Of a stretch of 64,000 nucleotides of DNA, positions 54,040 through 62,696 are shown piece after piece. Each line of letters starts with the position of its first letter. Position 1 is the stretch's first letter. A program made the translations under genes and the position numbers. The notes under the pieces are model-generated. The model worked only from the letters and a program-made list of their open reading frames with translations, searched no databases and had not been told where the DNA came from. The stretch is taken from contig NZ_JACYXC010000001.1 of the NCBI RefSeq assembly GCF_016031615.1, positions 5,766,001 to 5,830,000 of the forward strand, written 5' to 3'. This stretch comes from Streptomyces pactum. Lineage in GTDB: Bacteria; Actinomycetota; Actinomycetes; Streptomycetales; Streptomycetaceae.

Positions 54040-55548
54040 TCAGCCGCTGAGTGCGCCGAGATAGCGGTGCACCGGCTCCGGGTCGGTGCCCCGGGACACC
54101 AGGGCGATGTGGTGGTCCGGACGTATCAGGACCAGGGCGTCCCCGTCGATCCCGTAGGTACGGCGGGCCGCCGGGGCGGTGGCGCCCCCGTCCGCCGGTC
54201 CGCCGACCAGCGCGTGCGAGCCGATGAGGTCGCCGTGGGCGGTGGCCGTGGCGTGCAGGGCCTCACGGGTGTCCGGGCCGAACCCCAGGACGGTGAACCG
54301 GCCCTCTCCCCAGAGGTCGAAGAGGCGGCGCGGGTGTCCGGCCCGGTCCGGGAAGGGCACGTCGGGGGCCCGGTCGCCCGGCCGTACGGATGCGGTCCTC
54401 TCCCCGGCCGCGAGGGAACTCCAGTGGTAGCTGGCGCCGATGGGCGCGGTCAGGGTGGTCTCGGTGCCGTTGCCCGGATCCTTGATCGCGTCCAGCACGT
54501 GACGGAGACGGTCGGTGGTGACCTCCAGGGTGAGGGCGGCGACCGGCAGCCGCTCCTCGTCATAGGTGTCCAGGAGCGTGCTGCCCGCCCGCCCGGACAG
54601 CACGAGTGCCAGCTTCCAGCCGAGGTTGAACGCGTCCTGGATGCCGGTGTTCATCCCGAGCCCGCCGGCGATGGGGTGGACGTGGGCGGCGTCCCCGGCC
54701 AGGAACACCCGGCCCGTCCGCAGTCGCTCGGCGAGGCGGACGTTGACCCGCCAGGTCGACAGCCAGGTCGGCCGGCGCAGCCGGACACCGGGCACCCGGG
54801 CGTGCCGGTCGAACAGCCGCTGGAAACTCTCCAGTGAGGGCGGCAGCGGTTCTCCGCGCTCGTCCAGTTCCAGGGAACCCTGGAACTGGAAGACGTCGGT
54901 GCCCGGTATCGGGCAGAGCATCACCGCCTCCCCGCCGGTGGTGAACCACTGGTGCCAGCACTCCCGGCCGAGCCCCACGGCCTCGACGTCTCCGCACACC
55001 ATCGTCCGGGCCTCCTCGGAGTGACCCTCGAAGGGGACGCCGAGCAGTTGGCGGACGCTGCTGTGCCCTCCGTCGCAGCCGACGAGGTAGGCGGAGCGCA
55101 CGCTCCGTCCGTCGGCGAGGGTGGCGGTCACCCCGTCGCCGTCCTGGTGGAACGCGGTGAGCCCGGCACCGTACTCGACCGTGACACCGAGCGCGGCGAG
55201 CCGCTCGCGGAGGATGTCCTCGATCTGCCACTGGCCCATGAACACCGCGCTGTCGTACGGCGAGCCGGGCAGCGGACCGCCGTCCGCGAACGGATCGGTG
55301 TCGCTCGCCCAGGCACCGTCGAAGTACTTGCGGAAGACCAGGTGGGCGGTGCCGACGGCAAGGACAGGCCCGGCGACCCCCAGCTCCCGGAACACCTCCA
55401 GGCTCCGTGGATGGAGTGTCTTGCCGCGCGATTCGCGGTGGGGTGCGGCGCGCCGGTCGACGACCCGCACGGCGATGTCCCGCCGGGCCAGATCGCAGGC
55501 GAGGGTGAGGCCGGTGGGACCTGCGCCCACGATCAGTACGTCCGTCAT
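54040..55548 (-). CDS. FAD-dependent aromatic monooxygenase
   Basis: A 502-residue flavoprotein hydroxylase of the PheA/TfdB or rifampicin-monooxygenase type. FAD-binding GxGxxG (VLIVGAGPTGLTLA), DG motif (VGCDGGHSSVRQLLG), GD motif (VFLAGDAAHVHPIAGGLGMNTGIQDAFNLGWKLAL-type), and a C-terminal thioredoxin-like domain without catalytic cysteines (VLIRPDHHIALVSRG). It probably hydroxylates an aromatic or polyketide substrate. ATG 55548 has AGAGGA upstream. Divergent from a TetR gene with a shared operator. Confidence 0.93.
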   Translation of the reverse strand: MTDVLIVGAGPTGLTLACDLARRDIAVRVVDRRAAPHRESRGKTLHPRSLEVFRELGVAGPVLAVGTAHLVFRKYFDGAWASDTDPFADGGPLPGSPYDSAVFMGQWQIEDILRERLAALGVTVEYGAGLTAFHQDGDGVTATLADGRSVRSAYLVGCDGGHSSVRQLLGVPFEGHSEEARTMVCGDVEAVGLGRECWHQWFTTGGEAVMLCPIPGTDVFQFQGSLELDERGEPLPPSLESFQRLFDRHARVPGVRLRRPTWLSTWRVNVRLAERLRTGRVFLAGDAAHVHPIAGGLGMNTGIQDAFNLGWKLALVLSGRAGSTLLDTYDEERLPVAALTLEVTTDRLRHVLDAIKDPGNGTETTLTAPIGASYHWSSLAAGERTASVRPGDRAPDVPFPDRAGHPRRLFDLWGEGRFTVLGFGPDTREALHATATAHGDLIGSHALVGGPADGGATAPAARRTYGIDGDALVLIRPDHHIALVSRGTDPEPVHRYLGALSG

Positions 55549-55603
55549 CACGAGTCCTCTCGTCGTCGGTGTCTCCAGGAAAGCGGGCCCGGCGAGGAAA
55601 GGC

Positions 55604-55635
55604 AACCCGGTAACGAAATTAACCCGGTAACGGGT
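55604..55635. promoter_or_regulatory. TetR-type operator between monooxygenase and regulator genes
   Basis: AACCCGGTAACG is repeated directly at 55604-55615 and 55621-55632 (17-bp period). The second copy lies in a near-palindrome ACCCG-nnnn-CGGGT (55622-55635). It overlaps the -35 region of the regulator gene and lies about 60 nt from the monooxygenase start. Confidence 0.65.
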
Positions 55636-55639
55636 CTGG

Positions 55640-55645
55640 TAGAGT
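55640..55645 (+). promoter_or_regulatory. -10 element of a probable leaderless tetR mRNA
   Basis: TAGAGT ends 6 nt before ATG 55652, directly after the operator. Confidence 0.5.
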
Positions 55646-55651
55646 GGTGCC

Positions 55652-56302
55652 ATGACGACGGAACCGACCCGCGGGCACCCGGGGCCAGGGCTGCGGGAGA
55701 GCAAGAAGGTGCGGACCCGGGGGCATCTCGCGGCCACCGCACTGGAGTTGTTCCTGACGCGCGGCTTCGACCAGGTGTCGGTCGCCGATGTCGCCGCCGC
55801 TGCCGACGTGTCCAAGCCGACGCTCTTCCGGTACTTCCCCAGCAAGGAGGACCTGATCCTGCACCGCTTCGCCGACCACCAGGACGAGGCGGCCCGGGTG
55901 GTGCGCGCCCGCCCGGCGGAGTGGAGCCCGGTGCGGGCCCTGCACGAGCACTTCCGCGCCGCGCTGCGTGACCGTGACCCCATCACCGGGCTGAGCGACC
56001 TGCCGGACGTGGTGGCGTTCCAGCGGCTGCTGTACTCCACCCCCAGCCTGGAGAGCCGGCTGGCCCACTACACCGGCCGCGAGGTGGACCTGCTCGCCGA
56101 GGAGCTCCACGCCCCGTCCCGCCCCCCGCTCGCCGCCCGGCTGGCCGCCCGGCACCTGGTGACGGTCCGCCAGGAGCTCGGGCGGGAGAACTGGCGCCGC
56201 ATAGCCGCCGGCCGCAGCGCCGAGGACGTCTACCCGGAAGCGGTGGCCGACGCCGACCTCGCCTTCGGCATGCTCGCGGACGGCCTCGACGCCGTGGGAT
56301 AG
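55652..56302 (+). CDS. TetR-family transcriptional regulator
   Basis: A 216-residue TetR protein: N-terminal HTH LELFLTRGFDQVSVADVAAAADVSKPTLFRYFPSKEDLI-type consensus (about residues 30-68), followed by a helical ligand-binding domain. It probably represses the divergent monooxygenase gene and itself through the operator between them, with the enzyme's substrate as likely inducer. Confidence 0.93.
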   Translation: MTTEPTRGHPGPGLRESKKVRTRGHLAATALELFLTRGFDQVSVADVAAAADVSKPTLFRYFPSKEDLILHRFADHQDEAARVVRARPAEWSPVRALHEHFRAALRDRDPITGLSDLPDVVAFQRLLYSTPSLESRLAHYTGREVDLLAEELHAPSRPPLAARLAARHLVTVRQELGRENWRRIAAGRSAEDVYPEAVADADLAFGMLADGLDAVG

Positions 56303-56873
56303 GCCGCCTGCCGCGCCCGGTGCCGGCCGGTCGCGGTCACGCGGTGCGGCGCCCGGCCGCCTCCGGCGGCGCGATGCGGGGATGCTCGCCACGCACGGCG
56401 CCGTGCGGGCCGCAGGTCGTGGCCGCTGATCGGGACGGTGCGGTATGCCGGGGGTGCTCTCCCCGGCGTCGGTTCGCCCTCGTTCGTCCCGTATCGCCTC
56501 GTCCCACCCGCGGCGGGACGAGGTGGGTCCCGCCCCGGGGCGGACGCCCTCCGCCGGTGGCCGGCCGGCGGTCCGTCGCCCACCGGCCGCCGGGTCCTCG
56601 TGGCATCGCCGGTGGTCCGCCGCCAGAGCCTGTGCGAGGAAGGGCGCGAGGACGCGGGTGCGGCCCGGGGCCGTGACCGGTGGGGCACGTCCGCCCGGCC
56701 CGGGGTAAGAGTTTGTCAATGGCCCGTCAGAGAGGGGGCGTTGACGCGCCGTGGTGGGCTCTCTACCGTGCTGTGACCCGGTGCGGGCCGGTGGGACGGT
56801 GCCGGACGGGCCGGCCGCGGGGTGCCGGCGTCGTGGCGGGACCGGCTGGACCGTCGGGAGCGGGGGAGGGCCG
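56303..56873. other. Intergenic region before the Crp/Fnr gene
   Basis: About 570 bp. Mostly GC-rich without a gene-like frame. AAGAGTTTGTCAATGG at about 56706-56721 is the most AT-rich part and probably contains promoter elements of the downstream gene. Confidence 0.45.
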
Positions 56874-57560
56874 ATGAGCCTCATCGAGGACGGCAAGCCC
56901 TTTCTCGCCGCCCTTCGCCCGGCGGAGCGTCGGGAGTTGCTGGGGCAAGGGAGTCCGCGGACGTACCGCGGCGGTGACGTGATCATGCGGGAGGACGATC
57001 CCACCTCCTTCGTGGTGGCGATCATCTCCGGCTGGACCACCGTCTCGGTCGCCACCGAACGCGGGGTGCGGCTCATCCTCGCGCTGCGGGGGGCGGGGGA
57101 GGTGGTGGGCGATCAGGCGGCCATCGACGACCGGCCGCGCAGCGCCACCATCACCGCCCTGGGGACGGTCCGAGGGGTGGTGCTCACCGGCGACCGGTTC
57201 CGCGCCTACCTGGCCTCCCGGCCACCGGCCATGCTGCTGATCACCCGGCAGTTCAGCGCGCGGCTGCGCAGTTCCGACGGGGAGCGCCGGTCACTCGCCT
57301 CGGAACGCGTCCTCCAGCGTCTCGCGGCCCGCCTGGTGGAGCTGGCCGAACACACGGGCCGCCCCGGCCCGGAGGGCATCGCGGTCGACCTGCCGCTGCC
57401 GCAGAGCGACATCGCCGCCGCGGTCGGATCGACCCGGGAGGCGGTCGCCAAGGCGCTGCGGCTGCTGCGGGACCAGCAGGTGGTCAGCACCGGGGCGCGC
57501 CGGTTCGTGGTCCGGGACATCGATCTGCTCCGCCTGCTGGCCCGGGGCCGCGACACCTGA
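56874..57560 (+). CDS. Crp/Fnr-family transcriptional regulator
   Basis: A 228-residue protein: N-terminal cyclic-nucleotide-binding-like domain (YRGGDVIMREDDPTSFVVAIISGW, LRGAGEVVGDQAAIDDRPRSATITAL) and C-terminal winged HTH with PLPQSDIAAAVGSTREAVAKALRLLRDQQVV. The cAMP-binding Arg/Ser positions are not clearly conserved (GDQAAIDDRPRSA), so the effector may be different. ATG 56874 has GGAGGG directly upstream. Target genes unknown; arcA lies 2.2 kb downstream. Confidence 0.9.
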   Translation: MSLIEDGKPFLAALRPAERRELLGQGSPRTYRGGDVIMREDDPTSFVVAIISGWTTVSVATERGVRLILALRGAGEVVGDQAAIDDRPRSATITALGTVRGVVLTGDRFRAYLASRPPAMLLITRQFSARLRSSDGERRSLASERVLQRLAARLVELAEHTGRPGPEGIAVDLPLPQSDIAAAVGSTREAVAKALRLLRDQQVVSTGARRFVVRDIDLLRLLARGRDT

Positions 57561-57865
57561 CGCCACGGGCGTTCGGGCGGGCGCCGGTGCGGACCCCTCC
57601 CGGACGGGGTGTGGCGGCGGCCCGGTAACCGGGGTGTGGCGGCGGCCCGGGGGCGAACCCGGACGGCGGGGGGGCGGCCGGGGCGGGTCCGTCGCGCACC
57701 CGGCGCCTCTCCTCGCGCCGGTTGTGTAAACGGCTACAGCGCGCCCGTACCGGTGCGCCGATGCTGGTGCTCGCGACGGCGCGGCAGCGGTGTCCGCCGG
57801 CCGCGCACCACGGGGGTGTGCGCGGCCGGCGCCCCGGTCGATCGAGCACGAGGAGTGGCCTCACC
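57561..57865. other. Intergenic region after the Crp/Fnr gene
   Basis: About 305 bp, GC-rich. A short TGTGTAAACGG stretch (about 57723) is the likely promoter area. No gene seen. Confidence 0.4.
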
Positions 57866-59611
57866 ATGTCCCAGGAACCGTACGCAACGGCCACCGGCCA
57901 CCCGGAGGTCCACATCGGCACCGCCGACCGGCCGGGGTACCGCACCGGCACCGGCCACCCGGAGGTCCACGCCGGCACCACCGGCCGGCCGGTGGCGCGG
58001 ACGGGCGGCCCCGGTCACCCGGAGGACCACACCGGGCCCGCCGGTCGCCCGGCGTCCGGCGCCGACCGTCGCCCGGGTGTCCGCACCGGCGCGCCCACCC
58101 GGTGGGCGGCGGCCCGGTCCGATGACGGCCGGCCGGTCCGGGCGGAGGATCACCGCACGGGCCGGGACGACGACCGCCGGGAGGCCGGTGACGAAGCCAC
58201 CGCCCACCCGTCGGCCCGGCCCGGGGCGTGCCCGCCGCCCGGGCCCGCAGGGCACCCGCCGGCCCGGGGCACGGACCACGGGCCGGCCTCTCCGGGAGGC
58301 CTCCGGCCGGCCGGGGACGTACCCGGGGCGCGCCGTGCGGCCCGGCCCGACGAGCACCGGCCGGTTTGGCCGGACACCGGCCGTTCGGTACGGCCCGAGG
58401 AGCCCCGGCCGGCCCGTCCGGATGCGGTGCGACCGCCCGCGGGCGGCGAACCGGCCGGGGGCCCGGCCCCGTCCGCCGGCCCGGGCGCGGGCCGCGGGCC
58501 CTCGACGAGCACCGCGGCCGGCGCTTCGGCCCGCCCGGCGGAGACCGCTGCCGACCCGGTGGCCACGTCAGGGAGCGGCCGGCCCCGCCCCACGCCGGAG
58601 ACCGTGCGCCAGGCGCTCCGGGCCGGGGCGGACGTCGCCCGGACGGTGCTCGCGGCCGCGGACGACACCGTTCTGCTCCAGGTGCTCGGCTCCGGCGAGC
58701 CCTGGGACGGCCTCGCCGACCGCCGGCGCAGCCGGGTGGTGGACGAACTGGTGTCGCGCGGCGGTCGGCGGCTTCCGGAGACGGCGGAGAAACTGGCCCA
58801 CGAGGTGCTGCGTTCGCTGCTCTACCTGGACCACGCCGGCGCCGGCCTCCCTCCGGACCGCCCGGACCTCGTCCCGGACCATCCGGAGGCACCCCCGGAC
58901 CGCTCCGGCCCGCCGGCCGCCGGTACCGGCCGGGTCCGGGCCGGCGGCCGGAGCCGGGACGGTCACCCGGACGGGGACGGCCACCGGGACGGCCGCCCGG
59001 ACCGCGGCGCCCACCGGGGCGGCGGCGCCCGGGGAGGCGGTGGCCCTCGGGGCACCTACCGGAACCCGGAGGGCCACCGCCTCCCCGCCGGCCGGGACGG
59101 GGAGCGCGGGTGGCGGCCCGTGGCGGGGCCGGCGGACCCCGCCCGCCCGTGGCCGCCGGAGGACTCCCGGATCCGGGACGCCGTCGCGCTGTACGAGGGG
59201 CTGGTGCGGCCGTACGCCGAACGCGGCCGGACCCCCGAGCTGCTGGCGACCGCGCTGCCCCGGCTCTGGAACCTTCCCGGGGGCGCCGGCCGCGAGGTGG
59301 TGGTCCGCATCGTGGACAGCCCGGGCCCGGCGGGGTTCGGCGAACCCGGCTGGCGGGCCCTCTTCCTCAACCTGGCGGCCCCCGGGCCGTGGGCGCCCTC
59401 CGCATGGGACCCCGGGCCCTGGCACCGCGAGCGGGACCTGCCCGGACGGCCGTCCGGGCAGCGGGAGCCCGGAGGGCGGGCCCCGTACGGCGCGGTGCGG
59501 TTCCGGACGGCCGGCCGTCCCGAACCGCGGCCCGGCCAGCTCTGGGTGACCGCACTGCTGGCGGTGATCGTGACCGCCGTGGCGCTGATCGTGGTGCTGG
59601 CGCTGGGCTGA
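57866..59611 (+). CDS. Disordered protein with a C-terminal membrane anchor, unknown function
   Basis: A 581-residue protein. The first about 240 residues are low-complexity (G, P, R, T, H), starting with a repeated GHPEVH-type unit (three copies in the first 60 residues). A helical domain follows (TPETVRQALRAGADVARTVLAAADDTVLLQVL, RVVDELVSRGGRRLPETAEKLAHEVLRSLLYL), another disordered linker, a second globular domain (ALYEGLVRPYAERG, FLNLAAPGPWAPSA) and a single C-terminal membrane helix (LWVTALLAVIVTAVALIVVLALG). Codon positions stay actinobacterial. No family recognised; probably tail-anchored with the bulk in the cytoplasm. Confidence 0.65.
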   Translation: MSQEPYATATGHPEVHIGTADRPGYRTGTGHPEVHAGTTGRPVARTGGPGHPEDHTGPAGRPASGADRRPGVRTGAPTRWAAARSDDGRPVRAEDHRTGRDDDRREAGDEATAHPSARPGACPPPGPAGHPPARGTDHGPASPGGLRPAGDVPGARRAARPDEHRPVWPDTGRSVRPEEPRPARPDAVRPPAGGEPAGGPAPSAGPGAGRGPSTSTAAGASARPAETAADPVATSGSGRPRPTPETVRQALRAGADVARTVLAAADDTVLLQVLGSGEPWDGLADRRRSRVVDELVSRGGRRLPETAEKLAHEVLRSLLYLDHAGAGLPPDRPDLVPDHPEAPPDRSGPPAAGTGRVRAGGRSRDGHPDGDGHRDGRPDRGAHRGGGARGGGGPRGTYRNPEGHRLPAGRDGERGWRPVAGPADPARPWPPEDSRIRDAVALYEGLVRPYAERGRTPELLATALPRLWNLPGGAGREVVVRIVDSPGPAGFGEPGWRALFLNLAAPGPWAPSAWDPGPWHRERDLPGRPSGQREPGGRAPYGAVRFRTAGRPEPRPGQLWVTALLAVIVTAVALIVVLALG

Positions 59612-59715
59612 GCCGCCGGGAGCGGGGAGAGCCCCCGGGCCGGACCGGTGTGACCGCCACCGCGCGTCGGGAGTCTTTCCGTTCCATCCGGGCCCGGGGC
59701 GGCCAAGATAGATCC

Positions 59716-60942
59716 ATGGGATTCCATGTCGATTCAGAGGCCGGTCGGCTGCGGCGCGTCATCCTGCACCGCCCCGATCTGGAGCTCAAAAGGCTCACGC
59801 CGCGCAACAAGGACGCGCTGCTCTTCGACGACGTGCTCTGGGTGCGGCGGGCGCGGCAGGAGCACGACGGTTTCGCCGACGTGCTCCGCGACCGGGGCGT
59901 GGAGGTCCACCTCTTCGGGGACCTGCTCACCGAGAGCCTCGCGGTGCCGCAGGCCCGGTCCCTGGTACTGGACCGGGTCTTCGACGAGCGGGAGTACGGC
60001 CCGCTCGCCACCGACCGGCTGCGCGCCGCGTTCGACGAACTCCCCGACACCGAACTGGCCGAGGCGCTGATCGGCGGGATGACCAAGCGGGAGTTCCTGG
60101 AGCGGCACCCGGAACCGGTCTCGGTCCGGTTCCACGCCATGGAACCGGACGACTTCCTCGTCAATCCGCTGCCCAACCACCTGTTCACCCGTGACGCCTC
60201 GGCCTGGATCTACGACGGGGTGAGCATCAACGCGATGCGCTGGCCCGCCCGCTGGCACGAGACGGTGCACTACGAGGCGGTCTACCGGCACCACCCGCTC
60301 TTCGCCGGCGGCGACTTCCGCGTCTGGTGCGAGGGACAGGCGGCGTACCCCTCGACCATAGAGGGCGGTGACCTGCTGGTGATCGGCAACGGCGCGGTAC
60401 TGGTCGGCATGAGCGAGCGCACCACCCCGCAGGCGGTGGAGATGCTGGCGCGCGGCCTGTTCTCGGCGGGGTCCGCCCGGACCATCGTGGCGCTGGACAT
60501 GCCCAAGCGGCGGGCGTTCATGCACCTGGACACCGTGATGACGATGGTGGACGGGGACACCTTCACCCAGTACGCCGGGCTGGGGATGCTGCGCTCGTAC
60601 ACCATCGAGCCGGGCGCCGAGGAGCGGGACCTGAAGGTCACCGACCATCCGCCGGAGCACATGCACCGCGCCATCGCCGCGGCGCTGGGGCTGGACTCGG
60701 TACGGGTGCTCACCGCCACCCAGGACGTCCGCGCCGCCGAGCGGGAGCAGTGGGACGACGGCTGCAACGTGCTCGCGGTGGAGCCGGGGGTGGTGATCGC
60801 CTACGAGCGCAACGTCACCACCAACACCTTCCTGCGGAAACGGGGCATCGAGGTGATCACCATCCCGGGGAGCGAGCTGGGCCGCGGCCGTGGTGGACCG
60901 CGCTGTATGAGCTGCCCGGTCGAGCGCGACCCGGTGAGCTGA
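59716..60942 (+). CDS. arcA: Arginine deiminase
   Basis: A 408-residue guanidino-group-modifying enzyme, hydrolysing arginine to citrulline and ammonia, first step of the arginine deiminase pathway. Motifs: MEPDDFLVNPLPNHLFTRDAS, IEGGDLLVIGNG (catalytic Asp/Glu region), FMHLDTVMTMVDGD (catalytic His), and the nucleophile Cys397 in GGPRCMSCP. Length and order match ArcA. Ornithine carbamoyltransferase follows 600 bp downstream, but no carbamate kinase gene (arcC) is present. A hairpin covers its stop codon. Confidence 0.95.
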   Translation: MGFHVDSEAGRLRRVILHRPDLELKRLTPRNKDALLFDDVLWVRRARQEHDGFADVLRDRGVEVHLFGDLLTESLAVPQARSLVLDRVFDEREYGPLATDRLRAAFDELPDTELAEALIGGMTKREFLERHPEPVSVRFHAMEPDDFLVNPLPNHLFTRDASAWIYDGVSINAMRWPARWHETVHYEAVYRHHPLFAGGDFRVWCEGQAAYPSTIEGGDLLVIGNGAVLVGMSERTTPQAVEMLARGLFSAGSARTIVALDMPKRRAFMHLDTVMTMVDGDTFTQYAGLGMLRSYTIEPGAEERDLKVTDHPPEHMHRAIAAALGLDSVRVLTATQDVRAAEREQWDDGCNVLAVEPGVVIAYERNVTTNTFLRKRGIEVITIPGSELGRGRGGPRCMSCPVERDPVS

Positions 60943-60958
60943 GCCGGAGCTCACCGGG
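60930..60958 (+). terminator. Hairpin over the arcA stop codon
   Basis: An 11-bp perfect stem (60930-60940 with 60948-60958) and a 7-nt loop include the TGA stop (60940-60942). It should end arcA transcription. Confidence 0.7.
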
Positions 60959-61300
60959 CCCGACCGGGCCCGGACGGCCGGCGGGCGCCCCGGCGCCGAC
61001 GGCAATGGCAGGGGAACGCCCCCGGCGCCGACGGCAGGGGCACGCCTCGCCGGGTCCCGGAGGGCCGGGGAGACCCGGCCCCGGAGCGGATCGGGGGAGG
61101 CCCGGCCCCGGACGGCACGGGTGCACGCCCGCTTCGGGACCGGGTACGTGCCCCGCTCCGGGCCCCGGGTGCGCGCCCCGCTCCGGGCCCTGGGTACGTG
61201 CCCCGCTCCGGGCCCCGGGCGCGCGTCCCGGTCCGGACGGTCCGAGAATGTCGGCGGGGACCGGACGGTCCGAGAATGCGTCTTGGCCCTGGAGGGTCCC

Positions 61301-61381
61301 GGGGCGCACCGTGGCTCCGGGGGCCCCGGGGCGCACCGTGGCTCCGGGGGCCCCGGGGCGCACCGTGGCTCCGGGGGCCCC
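61301..61381. repeat. Three perfect 27-bp tandem repeats
   Basis: GGGGCGCACCGTGGCTCCGG plus GGGCCCC, repeated exactly three times at 61301, 61328 and 61355, followed by a broken fourth copy. Confidence 0.9.
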
Positions 61382-61450
61382 GGGGCGTGCTCCGGCGCGT
61401 CCCGCGGCCGGCCGCCCCCCGGGCCGGCGCCCGGCGGTCCACACCCCCGC

Positions 61451-61480
61451 CATACCTATGCAGTCCTTCGTATAGAATTC
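61451..61480 (+). promoter_or_regulatory. AT-rich promoter/operator candidate upstream of argF
   Basis: CTATGC (61456-61461) and GTATAG (61470-61475) form an imperfect inverted repeat within the only AT-rich stretch of the region; this would suit an ArgR-type operator. The match to a defined ARG box is weak. Confidence 0.35.
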
Positions 61481-61539
61481 CAGGAACCGTGCCGACGGAA
61501 AGACCGTGCCCATACGCCGACGTGACCTAGGAGCCCGCC

Positions 61540-62541
61540 ATGGCCAACCCCCTTGCCGGCCGCCACTTCCTCAAGGAGCTGGACTTCACCGCCGAGGAGT
61601 TCCGTTCCCTGGTGGACCTGGCGGCGGAGCTCAAGGCCGCCAAGCGTGCGGGCTCCGAGGTCCAGCGGCTCCGCGGCAGGAACATCGCCCTGGTCTTCGA
61701 GAAGACCTCGACCCGTACCCGCTGCGCGTTCGAGGTGGCCGCCGCCGACCAGGGCGCCGCCACCACCTATCTCGACCCGTCCGGCTCTCAGATGGGACAC
61801 AAGGAGTCGGTGAAGGACACCGCCCGTGTCCTCGGCCGGATGTTCGACGCCATCGAGTACCGGGGGCACGCCCAGGACGTGCTGGAGGAGCTGGCCTCGT
61901 ACGCCGGGGTTCCGGTGTACAACGGCCTCACCGACGCCTGGCATCCCACCCAGATGCTCGCCGACGTCCTCACCATGGTGGAGCACGGCAACCGTCCGCC
62001 GGAGGGGCTCGCCCTCGCCTACCTCGGCGACGCCCGCTACAACATGGGCAACTCCTACCTGGTCACCGGCGCCCTGCTCGGTATGGACGTGCGCATCGTG
62101 GCGCCCCGGCTGCTCTGGCCGGACGACTCGGTCGTCTCGGCCGCCCGGGAGCTGGCCAAGGAGTCCGGAGCGCGAGTGACCCTCACCGACGAGGTGGCGG
62201 AAGGGGTCCGCGGGGCCGACTTCCTCGCCACCGACGTCTGGGTCTCCATGGGGGAGCCCAAGGAGGTGTGGGACGAGCGGATCGCGCTGCTCGGCGGGTA
62301 CGCGGTGACCATGGACGTCCTGCGGGCCACCGGGAACCCCGACGTGAAGTTCCTCCACTGCCTGCCGGCCTTCCACGACCTGGGTACCGCGATCGGCCGG
62401 GAGATCCACGAGCGGTACGGGCTGACCGAGATGGAGGTCAGCGACGAGGTCTTCGAATCCGCCCACTCCGTCGTGTTCGACCAGGCCGAGAACCGTATGC
62501 ACACCATCAAGGCGGTGCTGGTCGCCACCCTGGCCGGCTGA
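61540..62541 (+). CDS. argF: Ornithine carbamoyltransferase
   Basis: A 333-residue enzyme interconverting ornithine plus carbamoyl phosphate and citrulline plus phosphate. Motifs: carbamoyl-phosphate site STRTR (in EKTSTRTRCAFE), DPSGSQMGHKESVKDTARVL, HPTQMLAD, and the ornithine-binding HCLPAF. ATG 61540 has TAGGAG 7 nt upstream. Next to arcA, so it may work in the catabolic direction (as arcB); the anabolic arg cluster is not in the window. Confidence 0.95.
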   Translation: MANPLAGRHFLKELDFTAEEFRSLVDLAAELKAAKRAGSEVQRLRGRNIALVFEKTSTRTRCAFEVAAADQGAATTYLDPSGSQMGHKESVKDTARVLGRMFDAIEYRGHAQDVLEELASYAGVPVYNGLTDAWHPTQMLADVLTMVEHGNRPPEGLALAYLGDARYNMGNSYLVTGALLGMDVRIVAPRLLWPDDSVVSAARELAKESGARVTLTDEVAEGVRGADFLATDVWVSMGEPKEVWDERIALLGGYAVTMDVLRATGNPDVKFLHCLPAFHDLGTAIGREIHERYGLTEMEVSDEVFESAHSVVFDQAENRMHTIKAVLVATLAG

Positions 62542-62600
62542 CCGGCCGCCGCGAGCCGCCTCGCCGGGGGCGTCGGGGCCGGTCGGCGCGGTGAAACGGC

Positions 62601-62617
62601 GGGGCGCCGGACGCCCC
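62601..62617. terminator. Possible bidirectional terminator after argF
   Basis: GGGGCG (62601-62606) and CGCCCC (62612-62617) form a short hairpin with a 5-nt loop between the convergent argF and ATP-binding protein genes. Confidence 0.35.
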
Positions 62618-62696
62618 GGGCACCCTGGCGCCGGCGCCGCTCGGCCCCGCCGCCGCGAGCGGGTCGACGCACCCCGGTACGGGTGGGCCTCGCGCC

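Larger units (their letters stand above)
60959..61539. other. Repeat-rich intergenic region before argF
   Basis: About 580 bp without a gene. Contains CGCCCCGGTCC-type low complexity, an 18-bp CCGGACGGTCCGAGAATG repeated at 61233-61250 and 61261-61278, a triplicated 27-bp unit, then a short AT-rich promoter segment (about 61450-61490). Confidence 0.6.
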
